Positions 44,249 through 53,726 of a stretch of 64,000 nt of DNA are shown piece by piece; within the stretch, counting starts at the first letter, position 1; the number at the start of each line of letters is the position of its first letter. The stretch lies in NCBI GenBank assembly GCA_013041925.1, contig JABDRB010000003.1:1-64000 (forward strand), read 5' to 3'. The notes beneath the pieces were generated by a model. It did not search any database and was not told the DNA's origin. It worked only from the letters and a program-made list of their open reading frames with translations. The translations under genes were made by a program, and so were the position numbers. Origin of the DNA: Akkermansiaceae bacterium. Its GTDB lineage: Bacteria; Verrucomicrobiota; Verrucomicrobiia; Verrucomicrobiales; Akkermansiaceae.

Positions 44249-45484
44249 ATGACCCAACAAATACAAACCCTCGCAGCAACAACCACCATTGGAGCCATAG
44301 GAACCCTAGGTGAAAAGCTCAGCGAATTCTTATCCACAGTCCAGCAAGGCATAGATACCCTTGGCCCTATCGGCGGCTTCATCCTCGCTATTGTCGTATT
44401 CCTCATCGGGCGAGTTGTTGCCCGTATGATCCGAGGCCTAATTGTCAAAGGTCTGGATAAAACCAGCCTCGACGATAAATGCGGCAAACTCCTCGGCTAC
44501 TCAAGCGGTGCAGGACAAGGCATTGCCAACTTCATCTATGGCCTTATGTTACTCTTCCTCGCCATTCTGGCATTGGGAGTCGCCAAGCTCGATAAAGTCA
44601 GCACACCTCTTCAGGCGATGCTCGAAGAGTTCTTAGGCTTCATCCCGAACCTCGTCGGAGCAGGAGTCCTACTCTATCTCGTGCTCATTGTGGCCAAGGT
44701 AGTCAAAAATCTTGCAGGCAATATTCTCCAAGCAGGCAAACTCGATGAACGCCTCGGAGCATCCAAGGGTGAGACACCTATCACTAGCGCCATCGTCATG
44801 GCTCTCTACTGCTTTATTGTTCTCCTGTTTATTCCAGCTGTCCTCGATGTGCTGAACCTTGCCAGCGTATCCAAACCCGTAGGTGGCGTTGTCCAACGCA
44901 TCCTCGATGCCGTCCCTAACATCATCCTCGCAGCAATCCTTATCGGCCTCGGTATTCTTATCGGTCAGATCGCGCGCCGCTTGGTGACCAATCTGCTCGA
45001 TGCAGCCGGAGCCAACCAGTGGCCAGCAAAAATCGGTCTGGATATCCCCACCGAAGGGGATCGCTCGCTCAGTAACATCACAGGTTTTCTGGTCATGATC
45101 AGTGTAGCCATACTCATGATTGGCGCGGCCATTGACCAGCTGAACATTGAACTCCTTGCCGGCGCATCCCAAGTCATCGTAGAGGGATTCTTTAATATCC
45201 TCATCGCCATCCTGATCTTTGGTGCAGGCATCCTGGCCTCAAAATTCGCCTACCGCAACCTGGCTGATAAAAATGTCATCCTCGCTAAGGTCGCTAAGGT
45301 TGCGATCCTTGTGGTCACTGGCGTCATTGCCCTGCAACGCACTGACCTCGCTCCCGAGCTTACAGGTCTGCCATACACCGCCACGATCTACGCACTGGCG
45401 TTTGCCGGAGGTGTAGGAGGAGCCATCGCCATAGGCCTCGGCGGGAAGGACTTTGTGTCCCGCAAGCTCGAAGATAAAAAATAA
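44249..45484 (+). CDS. Mechanosensitive-channel-like membrane protein (conserved TM-helix repeats)
   Basis: Inner-membrane protein of 411 residues from ATG 44249. It has several hydrophobic helices arranged as repeats of helix plus amphipathic segment: GGFILAIVVFLIGRVVARMI, FIYGLMLLFLAILALGVA, LVGAGVLLYLVLIVAKVVKN, PNIILAAILIGLGILIGQIA, GFFNILIAILIFGAGILASK. RMIRGLIVKGLDKTSLDDKC fits the conserved TM-helix (PF05552-type) domain linked to small-conductance mechanosensitive channels. A full MscS beta-domain is not evident at the C-terminus, so channel function is a family-level guess. Confidence 0.78.
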   Translation: MTQQIQTLAATTTIGAIGTLGEKLSEFLSTVQQGIDTLGPIGGFILAIVVFLIGRVVARMIRGLIVKGLDKTSLDDKCGKLLGYSSGAGQGIANFIYGLMLLFLAILALGVAKLDKVSTPLQAMLEEFLGFIPNLVGAGVLLYLVLIVAKVVKNLAGNILQAGKLDERLGASKGETPITSAIVMALYCFIVLLFIPAVLDVLNLASVSKPVGGVVQRILDAVPNIILAAILIGLGILIGQIARRLVTNLLDAAGANQWPAKIGLDIPTEGDRSLSNITGFLVMISVAILMIGAAIDQLNIELLAGASQVIVEGFFNILIAILIFGAGILASKFAYRNLADKNVILAKVAKVAILVVTGVIALQRTDLAPELTGLPYTATIYALAFAGGVGGAIAIGLGGKDFVSRKLEDKK

Positions 45485-45519
45485 AAATCTGAGCTGACCT
45501 ACACCCCATCGCCTGCACC

Positions 45520-45906
45520 CTAGCCCCCAGACAACGCCACCGCATTGGCGGCGGCGTAATGCTGGGCATGGGTCAGGCTGATTTTAATTTGCACCAGGTT
45601 ATTCACCTTGGCGAATTTCTCACCATCGCCCGATAAAAAAACCTCTGGCTCACCGCTCCCTCTGCGGCGGATTTCTATATCGAGCCAACTGAGATCCTTA
45701 CCAATTCCTGTGCCCAATGCCTTGGCTACCGCTTCCTTGGCGGCGAAACGTGCCGCGTAATGAATCGCCGGCCGATTCTGACTTTCACAATAGGACCGCT
45801 CAGATTCCGTAAATACCTTACTCGCAAAACGATCGCCAAACTCGGACATGGACGAGGCAATACGCTCGACCTCGACCACATCGATCCCTATCCCGAAAAT
45901 GCTCAT
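45520..45906 (-). CDS. acpS: Holo-[acyl-carrier-protein] synthase
   Basis: Transfers 4'-phosphopantetheine from CoA to acyl carrier protein. 128 residues with the magnesium-binding FGIGIDVVEVERI (D9) and AARFAAKEAVAKALGTGIG, plus KISLTHAQHYAAANAVAL at the end. Its ATG overlaps the pdxJ stop by four bases, so the two are translationally coupled. Confidence 0.95.
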   Translation of the reverse strand: MSIFGIGIDVVEVERIASSMSEFGDRFASKVFTESERSYCESQNRPAIHYAARFAAKEAVAKALGTGIGKDLSWLDIEIRRRGSGEPEVFLSGDGEKFAKVNNLVQIKISLTHAQHYAAANAVALSGG

Positions 45907-46649
45907 AGTGCGTATCCTTTCATGGCTGAACGCATTTCTTGAACGGCGACCGTAAGCCCGACCCGCACCGAGCGTGCTATCAAAGTGTGCCCGATATTAA
46001 GTTCGGATAAATGAGGGACCGTCAGTAACTCAGCGAGGTTTTGCACATTGATACCGTGCCCCGCATTCACTTGCAAACCAGATTGGTAACCAAGTTCGGC
46101 CGCTGATTTTAATCGATCCGTCTCTCCCGACCTGCCCTCACGGTCGGCATTGGCAAAACAACCTGTGTGTAATTCGATCATCTCCGCCCCTATACGACGG
46201 CTAGCCTCGACCTGGCACGGATCAGGGTCAATAAACATACTCACCTTGATTCCCGCCTGCTGGAGCTGGGAAACTGTTCCCTCGAGCGACCCGTATAAAC
46301 CGTTAACGTCCAAACCACCTTCGGTAGTCACCTCCTCACGCGTCTCAGGCACTAGGCAGACAAAGTCAGGACGGAGCTTCAATGCCATCGCGACCATCTC
46401 CTCCGTGTTTCCCATTTCAAAATTCAATGGCAGATCGATTTTCTCACGGATTTCAAAAGCATCTCGTTCCTGCATATGCCGGCGATCCCCCCGAACGTGA
46501 ATGGTAATCGAGTCGGCCCCACCCGCATGCGCGTCCTCGGCCGCAATCAACGGGCTAGGTTCCGCATTCATAGAATCCAACATATCCGCATAGCGGGCCT
46601 GTCGCAGCGTTGCCACATGATCAATATTCACACCGAGTAGAAGACTCAT
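45903..46649 (-). CDS. pdxJ: Pyridoxine 5'-phosphate synthase
   Basis: Last ring-forming step of DXP-dependent vitamin B6 synthesis. 248 residues in a TIM barrel: LGVNIDHVATLRQARYADML, AGGADSITIHVRGDRRHMQE, LNFEMGNTEEMVAMAL, VCLVPETREEVTTEGGLDV, IELHTGCFANA and the end LNIGHTLIARSV. The pdxJ-acpS order is common in bacteria. The secreted unknown gene is divergent, 88 bases away. Confidence 0.97.
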   Translation of the reverse strand: MSLLLGVNIDHVATLRQARYADMLDSMNAEPSPLIAAEDAHAGGADSITIHVRGDRRHMQERDAFEIREKIDLPLNFEMGNTEEMVAMALKLRPDFVCLVPETREEVTTEGGLDVNGLYGSLEGTVSQLQQAGIKVSMFIDPDPCQVEASRRIGAEMIELHTGCFANADREGRSGETDRLKSAAELGYQSGLQVNAGHGINVQNLAELLTVPHLSELNIGHTLIARSVRVGLTVAVQEMRSAMKGYAL

Positions 46650-46737
46650 GCAGGGGGAATAAGCAAGTTCGCTTCAAACTTCAAACTTCTAATATTCCCC
46701 GATTGCAATTTTTCTTTTGTGGGAGTTATCTGGATCT

Positions 46738-47592
46738 ATGAAAATGGTTTCTCACTTCACGGGATGTTTCCTGGCATGCTCCATCATCCTCGCCACGACC
46801 ACCGCCGCACAGGCTAATGAAGATCGCCCCCCGGTGATGCGACCCGCTGTCCCAGACGACCTGATCGATGACCCCCACGTGCGTGAGGAGCTGGGTGTAA
46901 ATGAGTTTACCGCCCCATCAATCAAACGTATTTTCGATGACCTCGACAAACTCGCCCCGCTACCCGCCGATGAACTCGTGCATGAAATGCCCCATCGTAT
47001 GCCACTCAACCGGACCGATCTCGCCCTTGAAATTGGATTTCTCATCGCCGACGGATTCATGGCGGTGCAAGCCGGCCACATGAACAAAATCGAAAAACTA
47101 GCCAAGGACCTCTCACGCTACGGCAGGGCGCTCGGAGCAGGTGAACGCGTCAACCGCCACGCCGCCAGTCTACTGGAAAATGCCCAAAAAAATAACCTCC
47201 AAGCACTCAAAAAAGAGCTCACGGCCACCCAACGAGATGTGGAAACCGACCTCATTCACTTGCGCGACGTCGACCTCGCTCACCTCATTTCTCTTGGAGG
47301 GTGGATCCGAGCCCTTGAAGTCGGCGCCCATGCTGTCGAAAAAAAATACACCCTCGAACGCGCGCAACACCTCTACCGTGAAGACATTGCCGATTACTAT
47401 GAGGGGTCGATCGGCGCGCTCGACCCACGTGTTTCCGAACGACCCGACATCAAAGCCATGCGTAACATCATTGGTGAGTTGCGTAACATGATGGTGCTTG
47501 GTGAAAAGAACGAACCGACCGAACAGGCCGTCAAGGAGATCGCCGCCGCCTCACGCAAACTCGCCACTCTCGCGCTCAACAGAAAAAAATGA
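46738..47592 (+). CDS. Secreted protein of unknown function, mainly helical
   Basis: 284 residues from ATG 46738; the TTG at 46717 is less likely. A signal peptide (VSHFTGCFLACSIILATTTAAQA) is followed by a helical domain without a family I recognise. Notable pieces: ALEIGFLIADGFMAVQAGHM, MNKIEKLAKDLSRYGRALGA, LKKELTATQRDVETDLIHLR and LAHLISLGGWIRALEVGAHA. The layout suggests a periplasmic helical bundle. It is flanked by pdxJ (divergent) and the Na/phosphate cotransporter gene (302 bases downstream). Confidence 0.7.
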   Translation: MKMVSHFTGCFLACSIILATTTAAQANEDRPPVMRPAVPDDLIDDPHVREELGVNEFTAPSIKRIFDDLDKLAPLPADELVHEMPHRMPLNRTDLALEIGFLIADGFMAVQAGHMNKIEKLAKDLSRYGRALGAGERVNRHAASLLENAQKNNLQALKKELTATQRDVETDLIHLRDVDLAHLISLGGWIRALEVGAHAVEKKYTLERAQHLYREDIADYYEGSIGALDPRVSERPDIKAMRNIIGELRNMMVLGEKNEPTEQAVKEIAAASRKLATLALNRKK

Positions 47593-47894
47593 CCCCGCCC
47601 CTCCCGACCTAATACCGCACGCTCGGCGACACGAATTTAAGAGGAAGGGCACTCACCCGATCGCCCAATCTAAATCCATTGACCTTACACCCAACTCGCT
47701 CATCACCAGCCCCTTAAAGAGGGCAAAACTTCACCCTCTCCTTGATCGTTGAAATCCCCCCTCAAAAAAGCTGACGCCCAGCTTGACTTTCCTCGTCTCT
47801 TCAAGGCATACCACCTGTGGTAAAGCTTATGTGATGAATTCGTCGCACAACCCATATTCCCCACCCTCACCTCAATCCCCCCCAGCCACTCGAT
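47593..47894. other. Intergenic region upstream of the Na/phosphate cotransporter gene
   Basis: 302 bases. A perfect short palindrome, TACCAC-CT-GTGGTA (47809-47822), lies 73 bases before the cotransporter start and could be an operator or small hairpin. TTGACT at 47783-47788 with CATACC 18 bases later is a weak promoter candidate. Otherwise nothing is seen. Confidence 0.35.
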
Positions 47895-49652
47895 ATGATC
47901 ATTTGGACCACACTCATCGCTATTCTTAAAATCCTCGGTTCTCTCGGAATCTTCCTCTATGGAATGAAGGTCATGTCTGAGGGCATCCAAAAGGCAGCCG
48001 GTAGCGGCATGCGGCATGCGCTCGCCACCATGACGCACAACCGAGCCAGCTCCGTGTTCACCGGATTCTTTACCACCTCAATGGTCCAGTCGTCGTCAGC
48101 AACCACCGTGCTTGTTGTCAGTTTTGTCAATGCCGGCCTGCTCACACTCACTGAATCCATCGGCGTGATCATGGGAGCCAACCTCGGCACCACCATCACG
48201 GCATGGCTGGTCGCGTGGATTGGAAAATTTAGCATCTCGGCCATCACCCTGCCGATCATTGGCGTGGGCCTGCCCCTGTTCTTTATCGGCAAAGCTAAAG
48301 CCAAAGCCTCTGGTGAAACACTGATCGGCTTCGGCCTCCTGTTTACCGGACTTTCTTACCTCAAAAAATCCGTGCCCGACCTCAAAAGCGGAGTCAAAGC
48401 CAATGCCGAACTGCAGGAAACTGTCCAAGGCGTCATCGATACACTCAACGGCTTCGGCTATGGCTCGGTGGTCCTTTTCCTGATTGCAGGCATCCTGCTG
48501 ACTCTGATTGTCCAGTCGTCATCGGCCGCCATGGCCATCACGATCACCTGCGCATGGAATGGATGGTTCGGAGCCGACCCCTACGAGGCATTTAAAATCT
48601 CAGCCGCCGTTGTCCTCGGTGAAAATATTGGAACCACGGTGACCGCATGGCTGGCATCCATCGGAACCAACGTCAGCGCCAAACGCGCTGCCCGCGCTCA
48701 CTTCTTGTTTAACGTTATCGGTACGATATGGGCACTGGCCCTGTTCTATCCTCTCTCAAAATTCATTTGGAGTATGACGGGCATCTTCCCAGATAGCATC
48801 GTCGAAATCAAAACAGCCAAGGGCGACGCCGCCAGCCAACTCACCATCGTCGCGTTCGCTGTCGCCCTATTCCACACCACATTCAACCTGATCAATATCT
48901 TCCTCCTCGTCTGGTTCGTTCCCCACATTGCCAGTGCTGTCAAAAAGTGGGTCAAAGACCCCGACTCCGACGAACAAGAAACCCACCTTCGATACATTTC
49001 ACAAAACCTCGTCGACCTCGGAGAACTCAACATTGCTGAGGCCGAAAATGCCGTCCGTAAAATGTCCCAACTCTGTGTGGATATGTTTAACGGATTTATC
49101 GATGTCTTTGAACACCCCAAAGACGACATGTCCGCTCAGGTAACCGCCCTCAAGAATATCGAGGATGAATCTGACCTAATGATGCAAGAGATCACCCTCT
49201 ATCTCGTCCGCTGCTCGTCCAAGGACATTGGTGACCACAATGCCACCCGCATCGCCGCCATGCTTAGAGTGACCCAAGAAATCGAGGAATGTGTCGACTG
49301 CATCTACCGCCTCGTCAAACTCAACGAACGCCGCTACAAAAAAGACCGCCAATTCTCAGCTGACCAACTCGACACCCTGCGTGAATACGCTGGTAGCATC
49401 TCCCAATTCATCAAGTTCACTGACGCCAACCTGCTGGCTCGGATCTCACCCGAAAACCTCAAAAAAGCCAAGGCGATGGAAGATACCTCCGACACCATGC
49501 GTAAAAAGTTTAATAAGAGTTCAATGAAGCGTATGGCCGATGGTAACGTCAAGCTGGAGATGATCTACATCGATATCAACAATCACTTTGAGGCCATCGC
49601 CAACCACGCCCTGAACATCGTTCAGACCAGCCAAACCATGCACGAGGATTAG
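47895..49652 (+). CDS. Na/phosphate cotransporter with PhoU-like C-terminal domain
   Basis: Membrane protein of 585 residues. Two inverted NptA repeats carry the QSSSA motifs: FTTSMVQSSSATTVLVVSF (near residue 60) and TLIVQSSSAAMAITITCAW (near 205), with GANLGTTITAWLVAW and GENIGTTVTAWLASI after each. Residues about 370-580 are a cytoplasmic PhoU-like helical bundle (LNIAEAENAVRKMSQLCVDM, DISNHFEA-type end IDINNHFEAIANHALNIV). It probably takes up phosphate with sodium, or exports it, with the PhoU part as regulator. Confidence 0.93.
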   Translation: MIIWTTLIAILKILGSLGIFLYGMKVMSEGIQKAAGSGMRHALATMTHNRASSVFTGFFTTSMVQSSSATTVLVVSFVNAGLLTLTESIGVIMGANLGTTITAWLVAWIGKFSISAITLPIIGVGLPLFFIGKAKAKASGETLIGFGLLFTGLSYLKKSVPDLKSGVKANAELQETVQGVIDTLNGFGYGSVVLFLIAGILLTLIVQSSSAAMAITITCAWNGWFGADPYEAFKISAAVVLGENIGTTVTAWLASIGTNVSAKRAARAHFLFNVIGTIWALALFYPLSKFIWSMTGIFPDSIVEIKTAKGDAASQLTIVAFAVALFHTTFNLINIFLLVWFVPHIASAVKKWVKDPDSDEQETHLRYISQNLVDLGELNIAEAENAVRKMSQLCVDMFNGFIDVFEHPKDDMSAQVTALKNIEDESDLMMQEITLYLVRCSSKDIGDHNATRIAAMLRVTQEIEECVDCIYRLVKLNERRYKKDRQFSADQLDTLREYAGSISQFIKFTDANLLARISPENLKKAKAMEDTSDTMRKKFNKSSMKRMADGNVKLEMIYIDINNHFEAIANHALNIVQTSQTMHED

Positions 49653-49826
49653 CCTTAATTAAGCGCTCTTCATAGAATGGGGTAGAGAAGACAGGACTCG
49701 TCTTCTTCCATCACAATGATGCTCGGCAATGCGGGCTCATAAAGATCTCCTCGTGACTGTGCGGTCACCCCAACGTGCCCACAACGCGTCCCTCAAAAAC
49801 CTGGCACAAGCTCAGGAAGCCCGGCT

Positions 49827-51329
49827 TCAGGACTCCTCTTCCACAAGGATTCTCAGTCCGTCCTCTGAGGTAATCACGACCGCTTTATCCGATGCGATAA
49901 ATCCATTAGCGGCTGTAATATCGAGCGTTTGATCACCAAACTCACCCTTGCCTGCAGGGCGCAAGTCCGTGGTCGTTACACCACGCAAACCGACGTGTTC
50001 TCCAGACCCACCCGATGAGGTGCCTTGTTCAGTCGCATTACCACTGGCCAACTCTTTGCTCATCACCAACGTGCTGAAAAGTGGGATATTCGGAAGAAAC
50101 CGCATCATTAAAATCATCAGCAAAGAGGACCCAATTAAACCGATTGCCATATTCAAAGATGGCCCATTCACAAAATCCCATGCCTGATCAGAATCCCACC
50201 CGCGTATATCGTTATCGGAAAACGCAAAATCATCCACCATCGCCATAAACAACGAGCCAAGAATTAAAACGCCACCGATCACGCCGGGAACAACCGCGCC
50301 TGGCAAAACCACCAACTCGACAATCACGAGGATCACCCCGATGACAAACAGCAGCATCAAGCCATAACCAGCCATATTCCCCGCTGCGTAGTTCCCAAAG
50401 AAAAAGAGGCCAAACGCCAGCAGTGATATTCCGCCACCGAGCCCAAACCCTGGCGTCTTCATCTCCAGATACGCGCCACCCATACCAATAAGGATCAAGA
50501 TCCCCGAAAACGCAGCCACCCAATAGGCAAACTGCTCCATCCCACTTAACTCCGCCACCATGACCTCCGCGTCAGCCAAACCCTCTCTTTCCAGCAATTC
50601 TTCAATGCTGCTGACAATCCCTTTCGCCAATAAAGGTTTCCCTTCAAACTCCATCACCGCCTCATCCGCCGTGAGCGTAAGAAGCTCCCCTTCTTCAACA
50701 TGAATGTCACCAAAGCTATAATACTCATTGGTAATCATCATCGCTCGGATCACATCGGGATTACGCCCTTTACTCTTTGCCACCGCACGGACAAAGGCAT
50801 TGAATGCCGATTCTATTTTCGCCCGCATCGTCTCTTCAATCTTCTCCCCGCCGCCACTCACGATCGCAGCCGCACCAATCGCTGACACCGGATGCATATA
50901 AATCGCATCTGTCCCCGAGGCCACTAGTGCCCCCGCACTGAGTGCCTTTTGATTCACAAAGGCATACGACGGCACCTTGATTTTCTGCATATCCACCATG
51001 ATCAGTTCCGCCGTATCAAATGCCAAACCACCAGGCGTATCCAAATCAAACACAACCGCCCTCGCCTGCTCGTCATTCACCCGTTTCAGCACACGACGCC
51101 AGAACTTAAAAGCATGCCCATTCATCAAATCTTTCTCACCCACCTTGATGACCACCACTTTCCCCGTAAACTTCTCCTCGTCAGACTTCCCAAAAACCCG
51201 CTTTTCCACCTTCTCTTTTCCCTCCGCTGCGGGAGACTCAACTTGAGCCGGATCACCCGCAGCAACCACAGACAAAGACAGACTCAAATACGACAATAAA
51301 CAGATCGTCAGGGTAAATATCGGCTTCAT
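49827..51329 (-). CDS. NfeD/ClpP-class membrane serine protease
   Basis: Membrane protein of 500 residues: signal peptide, ClpP-like protease domain, four or so membrane helices, and a C-terminal OB-fold NfeD domain. The protease part has VVFDLDTPGGLAFDTAELI, catalytic Ser131 in NQKALSAGALVASG and the following SAIGAAAIVSGGGEKI. Helices span about residues 275-375 (GILILIGMGGAYLEM and GGVLILGSLFMAMV among them). NfeD ends with VGLRGVTTTDLRPAGKGEFG and IASDKAVVITSEDGLRILVE. Partner stomatin-like genes are common elsewhere but absent here. Divergent from rpoA. Confidence 0.93.
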   Translation of the reverse strand: MKPIFTLTICLLSYLSLSLSVVAAGDPAQVESPAAEGKEKVEKRVFGKSDEEKFTGKVVVIKVGEKDLMNGHAFKFWRRVLKRVNDEQARAVVFDLDTPGGLAFDTAELIMVDMQKIKVPSYAFVNQKALSAGALVASGTDAIYMHPVSAIGAAAIVSGGGEKIEETMRAKIESAFNAFVRAVAKSKGRNPDVIRAMMITNEYYSFGDIHVEEGELLTLTADEAVMEFEGKPLLAKGIVSSIEELLEREGLADAEVMVAELSGMEQFAYWVAAFSGILILIGMGGAYLEMKTPGFGLGGGISLLAFGLFFFGNYAAGNMAGYGLMLLFVIGVILVIVELVVLPGAVVPGVIGGVLILGSLFMAMVDDFAFSDNDIRGWDSDQAWDFVNGPSLNMAIGLIGSSLLMILMMRFLPNIPLFSTLVMSKELASGNATEQGTSSGGSGEHVGLRGVTTTDLRPAGKGEFGDQTLDITAANGFIASDKAVVITSEDGLRILVEEES

Positions 51330-51433
51330 GTCTCAACTCTTAACACAAAGCCGCTAAAACGACACCGCAAATTCCTGTTTGTGCCCCGCAATGCAGAATT
51401 TGCATAAATCGCGATCAAATCAGAAAAAAACGA

Positions 51434-51462
51434 TTGCATTCCGGTTCCACATACCCTTAATT
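51434..51462 (+). promoter_or_regulatory. Sigma-70-like promoter of rpoA-rplQ
   Basis: TTGCAT (51434-51439), 17-base spacer and TTAATT (51457-51462), about 118 bases before the rpoA start. It explains expression of rpoA-rplQ apart from the usual ribosomal operon. Confidence 0.45.
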
Positions 51463-51580
51463 CCCGCCCCGCGAGCTAGCTAACTTGCCGTAGGTCCTCC
51501 GCAAATCTGCCAACTGTCAACTCTTGACGACCCGCTGATCCACGCTCGCCGGAGGGTAACCCGGTCACCCAGACAATACC

Positions 51581-52723
51581 ATGTCCGAAGATACATCCCA
51601 AACTACTGAAACTACAGAAACCACCGAAGAAGAAGAAGTCGATACGGCCTTTAAACTGGATCGCTTTGAACTCCCAAACCGCCTGACGAAGAACGAGGAC
51701 ACTGAGTCCGACACCTACGCCCAGTTCACCGCTGAGCCTTTCGAAAGCGGATACGGCCACACCATCGGTAACTCCCTACGCCGCGTGCTGCTCTCCTCAC
51801 TGGAAGGCGCCGCAATCACCTCCGTGCGCATCGCCGGTGTCCAACACGAATTTTCCAGCCTTCCCGGCTGCGTTGAGGACGTCACCGACATCATCCTCAA
51901 CCTCAAAAAGGTCAAATTCAAACACCACGGGAAAGAACCTCGTGTATTGACCATCAAAGCGGAAAAGGAAGGCGTCATCACCGCCGCTGACATCGACGAC
52001 GACAACATGTATGAAGTCGTCAATAAAAAGCAAGTCATCTGCACACTCGACCGCAAGGTGAAGTTCGACTGCGAATTCGAAGTCAAAGTCGGCCGTGGAT
52101 TTAATACAGGTGACGAAAACAAACGCCCTGACATGCCCATCGGCGTCATCGCAATCGACTCCATTTTCTCACCTGTCGTCCGCGTCAAATATGCTGTCGA
52201 AGCCACTCGTGTGGGTCAAATGACCGATTACGATAAACTCGTCTGCGACATCTGGACCGACGGCCGTGTCGAGCCATCCGATGCCCTCCTCCAAGCTTCC
52301 GCCATTCTCCGTCACCACCTCGACGTCTTCGTCAATTACGATGAAAACGCCGTCGACTTCGAAGAAGCACCCGCCGAGCAAAGCGAAGAGAACGCCGCAC
52401 TCAAGAAGCTCCTTAATATGAGCGTCAACGAGATCGAGCTTTCTGTCCGTGCCGCCAACTGCCTGAACAACGCCAACATCACCACCGTCGGCCAACTGGC
52501 AACCAAGACAGAAGCAGAAATGCTCAAATACCGTAACTTCGGTAAGAAATCGCTCAATGAGATCAAGGAAAAGCTCGTCGAGCTCGGACTTGGCCTCGGT
52601 ATGAACATCGATCCCAAACTCCTCACCGGTGCGCTGCCATCCGTCGCAGTGCCTCAACTCGGAGCCGAAGAAGAAGCACCCGTCGGACTTGCCGACCTCA
52701 TTGCACAAAACTTAAACGACTAA
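51581..52723 (+). CDS. rpoA: RNA polymerase alpha subunit
   Basis: Alpha subunit of 380 residues. The N-terminal 25 residues are Thr/Glu-rich and extra. The assembly domain has [57 protein letters not shown] and [13 protein letters not shown]-type sequence ([20 protein letters not shown]). The C-terminal domain is [38 protein letters not shown] and [21 protein letters not shown] further tail of about 45 residues follows. rplQ lies 29 bases downstream. No rpsM, rpsK or rpsD precedes it. Confidence 0.98.
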   Translation: MSEDTSQTTETTETTEEEEVDTAFKLDRFELPNRLTKNEDTESDTYAQFTAEPFESGYGHTIGNSLRRVLLSSLEGAAITSVRIAGVQHEFSSLPGCVEDVTDIILNLKKVKFKHHGKEPRVLTIKAEKEGVITAADIDDDNMYEVVNKKQVICTLDRKVKFDCEFEVKVGRGFNTGDENKRPDMPIGVIAIDSIFSPVVRVKYAVEATRVGQMTDYDKLVCDIWTDGRVEPSDALLQASAILRHHLDVFVNYDENAVDFEEAPAEQSEENAALKKLLNMSVNEIELSVRAANCLNNANITTVGQLATKTEAEMLKYRNFGKKSLNEIKEKLVELGLGLGMNIDPKLLTGALPSVAVPQLGAEEEAPVGLADLIAQNLND

Positions 52724-52752
52724 TCGTCCGTAAGGACTCAACCACTATTCCC

Positions 52753-53145
52753 ATGAGACACAGAAGAAAAACTGTCAAACTTCAACGCGACACCGCACAC
52801 CGCCGCTCGCTGCTCGCTAACCTTGCCTGCAGCCTGATCGAACACGGACGCATCCGCACCACACTCGCCAAGGCTAAAGCCCTGCGCCCCGTGGCAGAGA
52901 AAATGGTCACACTTGCTAAACGCGGTGACCTTCACGCACGCCGCCAGGCACTTGCGTTCCTCCGCCAAAAAGATACCGTGAAAAAGCTCTTTGACGAGGT
53001 CGGAAGCGCATGTGAAGACCGCAAAGGTGGATACTGCCGTATTACCAAACTCGGTGCCCGCATGAGCGACTCCGCACCAATGGCTTATATCGAGTGGACG
53101 GACATCGAGGACATGGCTCTCGCCAGCACCAATGAGGACGAATAG
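52753..53145 (+). CDS. rplQ: 50S ribosomal protein L17
   Basis: Ribosomal protein of 130 residues with the L17 signature [40 protein letters not shown] and [20 protein letters not shown]. Co-transcribed with rpoA. A terminator follows after about 60 bases. Confidence 0.98.
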   Translation: MRHRRKTVKLQRDTAHRRSLLANLACSLIEHGRIRTTLAKAKALRPVAEKMVTLAKRGDLHARRQALAFLRQKDTVKKLFDEVGSACEDRKGGYCRITKLGARMSDSAPMAYIEWTDIEDMALASTNEDE

Positions 53146-53168
53146 GCCCCATTGGTTAAGTCATTACA

Positions 53169-53239
53169 GGTTAGCTGCGGCTAACCCATACTAACTCCAT
53201 AAAAAGCACATGTTTCTTACAGGAAGCATGTGCTTTTTT
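53169..53239 (+). terminator. Tandem hairpins ending the rpoA-rplQ transcript
   Basis: First hairpin GGTTAGC (53169-53175) with GCTAACC (53180-53186) and a 4-base loop, no T run. Second, the terminator proper: AGCACATG (53205-53212) with CATGTGCT (53227-53234) followed by TTTTTC. The first may protect the 3' end or pause polymerase. Confidence 0.82.
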
Positions 53240-53340
53240 CGTTGACCCGAACCGTAAAATAACTATTTTTCGATTGCGTCATTGGACAAAACACAATCTA
53301 TCATCTATTGTTAAATTGTAGAACCGCCCAACCGACACAA

Positions 53341-53356
53341 CACACACACACACACA
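53341..53356 (+). repeat. (CA)8 dinucleotide repeat at the start of the small AP2-like gene
   Basis: Eight perfect CA units end two bases before ATG 53359, preceded by more CA-like sequence (ACACAA). The tract sits where a ribosome-binding site is expected. Such tracts can vary in length by slippage. Confidence 0.9.
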
Positions 53357-53358
53357 AC

Positions 53359-53619
53359 ATGAAATCTAGAAAAAACCTAACCCGTTTCACCTACGAAACT
53401 ACAGCATTTCAGGGCTGGCGTTTATGCCTCAGCCGTACAGGTACAACCTTCACCAAGTATTTCTCTGACAAGAAATACGGTGGCGAGCGTAAAGCTCTCA
53501 AGGCTGCAGACGGCGCCCTAACGGAACTTAAAGAACTGCTTGAAAAATCACGCAAAGTGAATGGCAAGCTCAGCAAGACAACGATCAACAAAGCCCAGAA
53601 ACTGCTAAAGGCTGCCTAA
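53359..53619 (+). CDS. Small basic protein resembling bacterial AP2-like DNA-binding domains
   Basis: 86 residues from ATG 53359 (an upstream frame from 53308 would read through the CA tract). The strongly basic sequence has a strand-strand-helix look: FQGWRLCLSRTGTTFTKYFS then DKKYGGERKALKAADGALTE. The GW..R...G..Y.K.FSD.KYGG...AL.AA pattern resembles AP2-like domains in some bacterial and phage proteins. I think it binds DNA, but this rests on pattern memory. It is monocistronic, between the rplQ terminator and its own strong terminator, which suggests solid expression. Confidence 0.68.
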   Translation: MKSRKNLTRFTYETTAFQGWRLCLSRTGTTFTKYFSDKKYGGERKALKAADGALTELKELLEKSRKVNGKLSKTTINKAQKLLKAA

Positions 53620-53655
53620 ACACACATTGAAGTAACCTTTTTCAATCATCATCCA

Positions 53656-53689
53656 GCAGACGGGAAAATTCTTCCCGTCTGCTTTTTTT
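53656..53689 (+). terminator. Strong terminator of the small basic protein gene
   Basis: GCAGACGGGAA (53656-53666) pairs perfectly with TTCCCGTCTGC (53672-53682), 5-base loop, followed by seven Ts. It lies 38 bases before the psd start. Confidence 0.95.
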
Positions 53690-53726
53690 ATCCCCTGATC
53701 GCCACAGTGTGCTAGCGTGCGTCCCC

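Noticed and set aside
49686-49706. Hairpin AGAAGAC/GTCTTCT after the Na/phosphate cotransporter gene
   Set aside because: The stem is not followed by a T run, so I do not call it a terminator.
49816-49828. GAAGC-CCG-GCTTC hairpin at the NfeD stop
   Set aside because: Short, overlaps the coding end and lacks a T run.
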